From: Ruminococcaceae bacterium UBA5423
GTDB lineage: Bacteria; Bacillota; Clostridia; Oscillospirales; Acutalibacteraceae
Assembly (NCBI GenBank): GCA_002409375.1
Contig: DHNF01000146.1
Span: 14,166 to 23,188 of the forward strand
Direction of reading: 5' to 3'
Length of the DNA stretch: 9,023 nucleotides
In this document: piece by piece, positions 6,039-9,023 of the stretch
Layout: each line of letters begins with the position of its first letter
Numbering within the stretch: the stretch's first letter is position 1
Position numbers and translations under genes: made by a program
Notes under the pieces: model-generated
Told to the model about the DNA's origin: nothing
Seen by the model: only the letters and a program-made list of their open reading frames with translations
The model's database searches: none

Positions 6039-6087
6039 TGCCCCTCGCCATTTGATTATCGTAGGGGCAGATTCCATATCTGCCCCT
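6039..6087. repeat. Palindromic TGCCCCT/AGGGGCA element between holB and ricT
   Basis: AGGGGCAGAT (6063-6072) pairs perfectly with ATCTGCCCCT (6078-6087) around a five-base loop. The same AGGGGCA block can instead pair with TGCCCCT at 6039-6045 across 17 bases. The element thus holds a direct repeat of TGCCCCT with its complement between. GTAGGGGC hairpins of this look recur as interspersed repeats in many Firmicutes genomes, from general knowledge and not checked here. No T-run follows on either strand, so it is not a standard terminator. The rest of the 239-bp gap (5876-6114) is AT-rich; I found no gene and no convincing ricT promoter in it. Confidence 0.55.
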
Positions 6088-6114
6088 GCATCATTCTATT
6101 TGCAAAAACAGCTT

Positions 6115-7101
6115 TCAGCGCCCCGCCGCGGTTCTAAAGCGGCTGCAAAGCAAGGTCAAAAAAAGGGTGTGATTAATGTGCTGCTGCCTAAGAGAGCGAA
6201 GCTCCTCAACTGTAGAAATCAATGTGATTAAATTGTTAGGTTTCAGCGTGCGAGCAAGTGTTTGAGCCGTTTCAGGGCTTGGAGACATATCATCCTCAAC
6301 TCCGGTTCGGCGCACAAGCGCGTCTCTGAATATTAATGCCAACAGGTTTAGAACACCGTCAACCAGATCTCTATCCTTTTCCATACGGGCGGTAAGCCGC
6401 AGAAGTGTTAATTCGTCGGGAGCGACCACAGCCAATGCTAACTCGGGCGCCAACTCAAGCACGCGTCGAAATGAGCCGTCGGATATTCCTTTAATGGCTT
6501 GTCCGATAATGCCGCCGAAAACCGCCGCTGCATTAGAAGCATCCTTATGTGAAGTGTCGGGTAGTATCTTTTTTATTATATCGGTTGCGAGGGGGATTTC
6601 AACTGAACTTAGGGCAATGCATACGGTGCGTGACAATATGGTTGGCAAAAGTTGCGTTCGGTTTTCGCAGGTAAGTATGAATAATAAATAATCGGGCGGC
6701 TCTTCAAGGATTTTCAAAAGTACATTTTGAACGGTTTCCGACATATGTTGTATGTCGGGCAGAATAATAAAGCGTTGCTCGGATTCGTTTGGCATAATAT
6801 ATGCACTTTGTCGAAGCTCACGCATCGGCTGTATTTTATACTGTGAAATAAAATCGTCTTTAATTTCAAATATATCGGGGTGATTGCCGCCTTTTGCTTT
6901 TAAGCAGGAGCTGCACTCACCGCAAGGCTTTTCCTCTTTAGATTTGCACAGACCGGCTTTGGCAATCAGCCGTGCCAGTGTACGCCGTCCGCTGCCGTCA
7001 GGGCCTTCGATGAGCAGCACATGCGGAAGCCGCTCCCCATCAACAAAAGACGAGAGCGTTTGTTTAACCTTTTCGTTTCCGGCAAATCCTTCAAACTGCA
7101 T
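6115..7101 (-). CDS. holB: DNA polymerase III delta' subunit
   Basis: Delta' is part of the clamp-loader complex that opens and loads the beta sliding clamp. The 328-residue protein has an AAA+ module. It has a Walker A-like loop GPDGSGRRT (residues 33-41) and a four-cysteine zinc module at C52, C60, C63 and C66. ILPDIQHMS (113-121) stands at the Walker B/sensor position, followed by NVLLKILEEPP (125-135) and the sensor-1/SRC region ILSRT. The invariant Walker A lysine is arginine and the SRC cysteine is threonine, consistent with delta' being a non-hydrolysing stator. The ATG at 7101 gives the family-typical MQFEGFAGNEKVKQTL start. A TTG three codons upstream is possible, and neither has a strong ribosome site. 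It follows darA by 55 bp, as in Bacillus, but yaaR is missing. Confidence 0.94.
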   Translation of the reverse strand: MQFEGFAGNEKVKQTLSSFVDGERLPHVLLIEGPDGSGRRTLARLIAKAGLCKSKEEKPCGECSSCLKAKGGNHPDIFEIKDDFISQYKIQPMRELRQSAYIMPNESEQRFIILPDIQHMSETVQNVLLKILEEPPDYLLFILTCENRTQLLPTILSRTVCIALSSVEIPLATDIIKKILPDTSHKDASNAAAVFGGIIGQAIKGISDGSFRRVLELAPELALAVVAPDELTLLRLTARMEKDRDLVDGVLNLLALIFRDALVRRTGVEDDMSPSPETAQTLARTLKPNNLITLISTVEELRSLRQQHINHTLFLTLLCSRFRTAAGR

Positions 7102-7156
7102 TTGTACCAAACCGTTTCTTTCAAATATACATTAAATGCCAAAGATGACGCGCCGA

Positions 7157-7477
7157 TTAAATCCGTTCGTATCGTTCAATGTTAAGGACAAAAACTGTTG
7201 CACCGCCGACTGTAACTTCGACGGGTATCGACGCATAAGCCGAGTTTCCGTATGTGGTGCTCGGTATCATTTGGCTGCGTTTTTTGGAATGCTTTTCAAT
7301 AACAGACAAAACCTCTTCAACACGGCTGTCGTCTGTGCCTACAAGAAATGTGGTGTTGCCGGCCATCAAAAAACCACCGGTTGTAGCGAGTTTTGTAACC
7401 GAGAAGCCTTCCTTTGTAAGAGCCGCAGAAACAGTGCTGCTGTCATCCTTATTTACGATTGCGAGAACAAGCTTCAT
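7157..7477 (-). CDS. darA: DarA/YaaQ (PstA), PII-like cyclic-di-AMP receptor
   Basis: DarA is a trimeric PII-like cytoplasmic protein that binds cyclic-di-AMP; its downstream targets are poorly known. The 106-residue product starts MKLVLAIVN and carries the family signature VTKLATTGGFLMAGNTTFLVG (about 27-47), which forms the nucleotide pocket, and the C-terminal PVEVTVGGATVFVLNIERY. Thr28, Gly35, Phe36, Asn41 and Gly47 of the pocket region are present, while position 26 is serine. Two ATGs lie in tandem. The second (7477) was chosen because GGAGG at 7485-7489 is then seven bases away and the N-terminus matches the family. The gene has its own promoter and probably drives darA-holB. tmk, which precedes it in Bacillus, is absent here. 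Confidence 0.96.
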   Translation of the reverse strand: MKLVLAIVNKDDSSTVSAALTKEGFSVTKLATTGGFLMAGNTTFLVGTDDSRVEEVLSVIEKHSKKRSQMIPSTTYGNSAYASIPVEVTVGGATVFVLNIERYERI

Positions 7478-7596
7478 CATTATTCCTCCGTTCTTGTTAA
7501 ATAAATGTATCATTACTATATTTATTACAGTATTTGTATAAAAAATGCTACTTATATCAAACCCCGAGTTAAAATTAAACTATAATCTTTTCATTT

Positions 7597-7625
7597 ATTA
7601 TATCGTATTTTTTAACAATAAACAA
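7597..7625 (-). promoter_or_regulatory. Predicted sigma-A-type promoter for darA
   Basis: On the minus strand TTGTTT (7625-7620) and a perfect TATAAT (7602-7597) are separated by 17 bases. The -35 box starts only six bases beyond the decarboxylase stop codon. Transcription near 7590 would give a leader of about 110 bases. That leader is AT-rich with no recognisable riboswitch, and no GC-rich terminator for the upstream gene is visible. Confidence 0.65.
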
Positions 7626-7630
7626 GACAG

Positions 7631-8995
7631 TCAGGAAGATTTAACCACGGTCAGCCTTTTAAACCCAAAAAAACTTAAATATTCGGCTGTATCCCGACTA
7701 ATTATTTCACCAGGAACGACAGCAGCGACGCCCGGGGGACAAGGACAGACTGCGCGCGCAGCAATGCGCCCGGCGGCCGAGTCGGCATTTACAGTTTCAC
7801 ATGGTGAGAGTAATGCTTCGCGGGGAGAAAGAACAGTTTTAGGAGGCATGCCGTCAAAATACTCCGGCATAGTTTGAGCGCATTTAATAAACCTTTCTCG
7901 CCTTAGATTGACAGGGAATTGATTTATAGCCTCGCTGAGCTGACTAAGCTCGTCGGGAGTGTTGAATGGTGTAACTATAAAAACAACAAAGCGAGAATCC
8001 GAGTATTCAGGCTCGCAGCCTTTTTCACGGAAAAACTGTGCGGCTGTCATACCTTCTATCCCCATGGCTCCGATATCAAGAGTCAGCCTTGTTGGATCAT
8101 TTAACTTGCCCCTTAAAACTCCTATTTCGTTATTAAGTGCTTTGCGGGCAAGTTGTTCAACAGATTCTGCAGTTAACTGATACGCTTGGTTGCCCGCACG
8201 CTGCCACCAGTCCCGCGCAAGATCAAGCGATGCCAGCACCGGAAAAGAGGGCGAGGTTGAACCAAACATCATCATTGCAGCTTTCGCCCTTGATCTGTCA
8301 ATGCCATGTTCACGCAAATGATTAATATGAAGCATTGCACCCCCGGTTAGCACAGGCAGGGTTTTATGGCATGAATCTGCCGTCATATCGGCGCCCAAAG
8401 ATAACGGGTGCATACCAAATGCGCCGAGATGGCTGCCGTGTGCGTTGTCCACAATAAGCATTGCACCTTTGCGTCTGCATAACGAGGCAATTGTTCTAAT
8501 ATCGGCTATATTACCGTAATAATCCGGGCTTGTTATAAAAACAGTGCGTACATCGGGATAGGATGCCAGTGCCTTTTCGATATCACTGCAAGTTATTTGA
8601 TAGTTTTGACCGCTGGGCCAGATCCAAACAGGGCAAATTCCTAACAAGGCAGCGGTATGTACTGCACTTATATGTGAATTGCGGGCAAACAGCACGCGCT
8701 TGCCCTGACTTTTGCTAAGCAGAAGCATGGTTTGTATGCACAGCGTACAACCGCCTGCGCTGAACAGTGTAAGCTGTGAGCCAAACACATCTGCAGCCAT
8801 GCATTCTGCTTGCTCGATGGCATCTGTGCCGCCTGCATCAAACAGGCACGAGGTGTCGGGCAATTCTGTTAAATCATAGCTTAAAGATTGTAAAGCGCCG
8901 AGCAGGTCTGCGCGGCTTTTATGACCGGGGGTATGAAACGACGCGCGCCCCTTTGCAGTGTATCTTGACAGCATTTCATAAATGGGAATTTCCAT
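7631..8995 (-). CDS. PLP-dependent Orn/Lys/Arg decarboxylase family protein (YaaO type)
   Basis: Members decarboxylate basic amino acids to polyamine precursors; the substrate of YaaO-type proteins is often unproven. The 454-residue protein has the fold-type I order. FHTPGHK is at 20-26 and ELPDTS at 45-50. A glycine-rich PLP-phosphate loop, LFSAGGCT, is at 78-84. TSPDYYG is at 155-161. IVDNAHGSHLG (181-191) carries Asp183 for the pyridine nitrogen and His186. SCHKTLP (208-214) carries Lys211 for the Schiff base. The C-terminal domain has PCPPGVAAVVPGE (418-430). It lacks the N-terminal wing domain of the large inducible decarboxylases, as is usual for this short group. The ATG at 8995 was chosen because AAAGG at 9005-9009 lies nine bases upstream; an ATG at 9004 would abut that site. 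Position upstream of darA/holB matches the Bacillus yaaO locus. Arginine, lysine or ornithine specificity cannot be decided. Confidence 0.9.
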   Translation of the reverse strand: MEIPIYEMLSRYTAKGRASFHTPGHKSRADLLGALQSLSYDLTELPDTSCLFDAGGTDAIEQAECMAADVFGSQLTLFSAGGCTLCIQTMLLLSKSQGKRVLFARNSHISAVHTAALLGICPVWIWPSGQNYQITCSDIEKALASYPDVRTVFITSPDYYGNIADIRTIASLCRRKGAMLIVDNAHGSHLGAFGMHPLSLGADMTADSCHKTLPVLTGGAMLHINHLREHGIDRSRAKAAMMMFGSTSPSFPVLASLDLARDWWQRAGNQAYQLTAESVEQLARKALNNEIGVLRGKLNDPTRLTLDIGAMGIEGMTAAQFFREKGCEPEYSDSRFVVFIVTPFNTPDELSQLSEAINQFPVNLRRERFIKCAQTMPEYFDGMPPKTVLSPREALLSPCETVNADSAAGRIAARAVCPCPPGVAAVVPGEIISRDTAEYLSFFGFKRLTVVKSS

Positions 8996-8996
8996 G

Positions 8997-9023
8997 TTAT
9001 TCATCCTTTTTTTCGTCTAACAA
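8997..9023 (-). CDS. Possible C-terminal tail of an upstream gene
   Basis: An open frame enters from the right edge and reads LLDEKKDE before a TAA at 8999-8997, one base before the decarboxylase ATG. A charged tail ending directly against the next start would be normal for a tightly packed operon. Eight codons are too few to identify the protein or to be sure it is coding. Confidence 0.25.
   Translation of the reverse strand: MLDEKKDE

Noticed and set aside
7490..7596. Riboswitch in the 110-base darA leader
   Set aside because: The sequence is almost entirely AT-rich with no stable stems or conserved motifs that I recognise.
7919..8325. Plus-strand open frames inside the decarboxylase, and similar ones inside other genes
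   Set aside because: They lie antisense to well-conserved proteins, lack ribosome sites, and their translations look like shadows of the real frame.

Overview
The window looks like ordinary chromosome of an anaerobic Gram-positive bacterium of the class Clostridia, perhaps of the Oscillospiraceae/Ruminococcaceae kind. The reasons are strong GGAGG-type ribosome sites, an Rnf electron-transport locus, a small clostridial-type 2[4Fe-4S] ferredoxin, a MecA adaptor, and a gene order that is a thinned-out version of the Bacillus subtilis yaaO-tmk-yaaQ-yaaR-holB-yaaT-yabA-yabB-yazA-yabC cluster. The lineage is inferred from gene content, not from a database match. Ten genes are supported directly. 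A possible tail of an eleventh enters at the right edge.

Left part (1-1353, minus strand): the start of rnfD and all of rnfC, which overlap by 11 bp. They are the first genes of an Rnf operon that runs out of the window on the left. The RnfC is divergent. It keeps its C-terminal pair of [4Fe-4S] motifs, but the glycine-rich segment and neighbouring motif that normally form its NADH/FMN site are eroded. Between rnfC and the divergent mecA gene (1483-2064, plus strand) lie a mecA promoter and three CCGGG/CCCGG blocks that can fold in two mutually exclusive ways.

Middle part (2088-4827, minus strand): rpe (pentose phosphate epimerase), rsmI (16S rRNA 2'-O-methyltransferase), a TrmN6/YabB-type tRNA methyltransferase, and a 56-residue ferredoxin. 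A hairpin terminator separates the ferredoxin from trmN6. rpe has a strong promoter of its own, and the -35 box lies in one arm of an inverted repeat.

Right part (5009-9004, minus strand): ricT (yaaT, PSP1 domain), holB (DNA polymerase III delta'), darA (yaaQ, cyclic-di-AMP receptor), and a PLP-dependent Orn/Lys/Arg decarboxylase-family enzyme of the YaaO type. The 239-bp gap between holB and ricT carries a palindromic repeat that could fold in alternative ways. No gene-free stretch exceeds 300 bases. No tRNA, rRNA, CRISPR array, transposase or prophage gene was seen.

Functionally the window mixes housekeeping information processing (HolB, RsmI, TrmN6, RicT), signalling and proteolysis control (DarA, MecA), carbon metabolism (Rpe) and ferredoxin-linked energy conservation (Rnf, ferredoxin). 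No clearly new multi-gene system is visible. The points most worth a second look are the degenerate RnfC, the ferredoxin gene beside ricT, and the palindromic elements at 1383-1440, 2800-2824 and 6039-6087.
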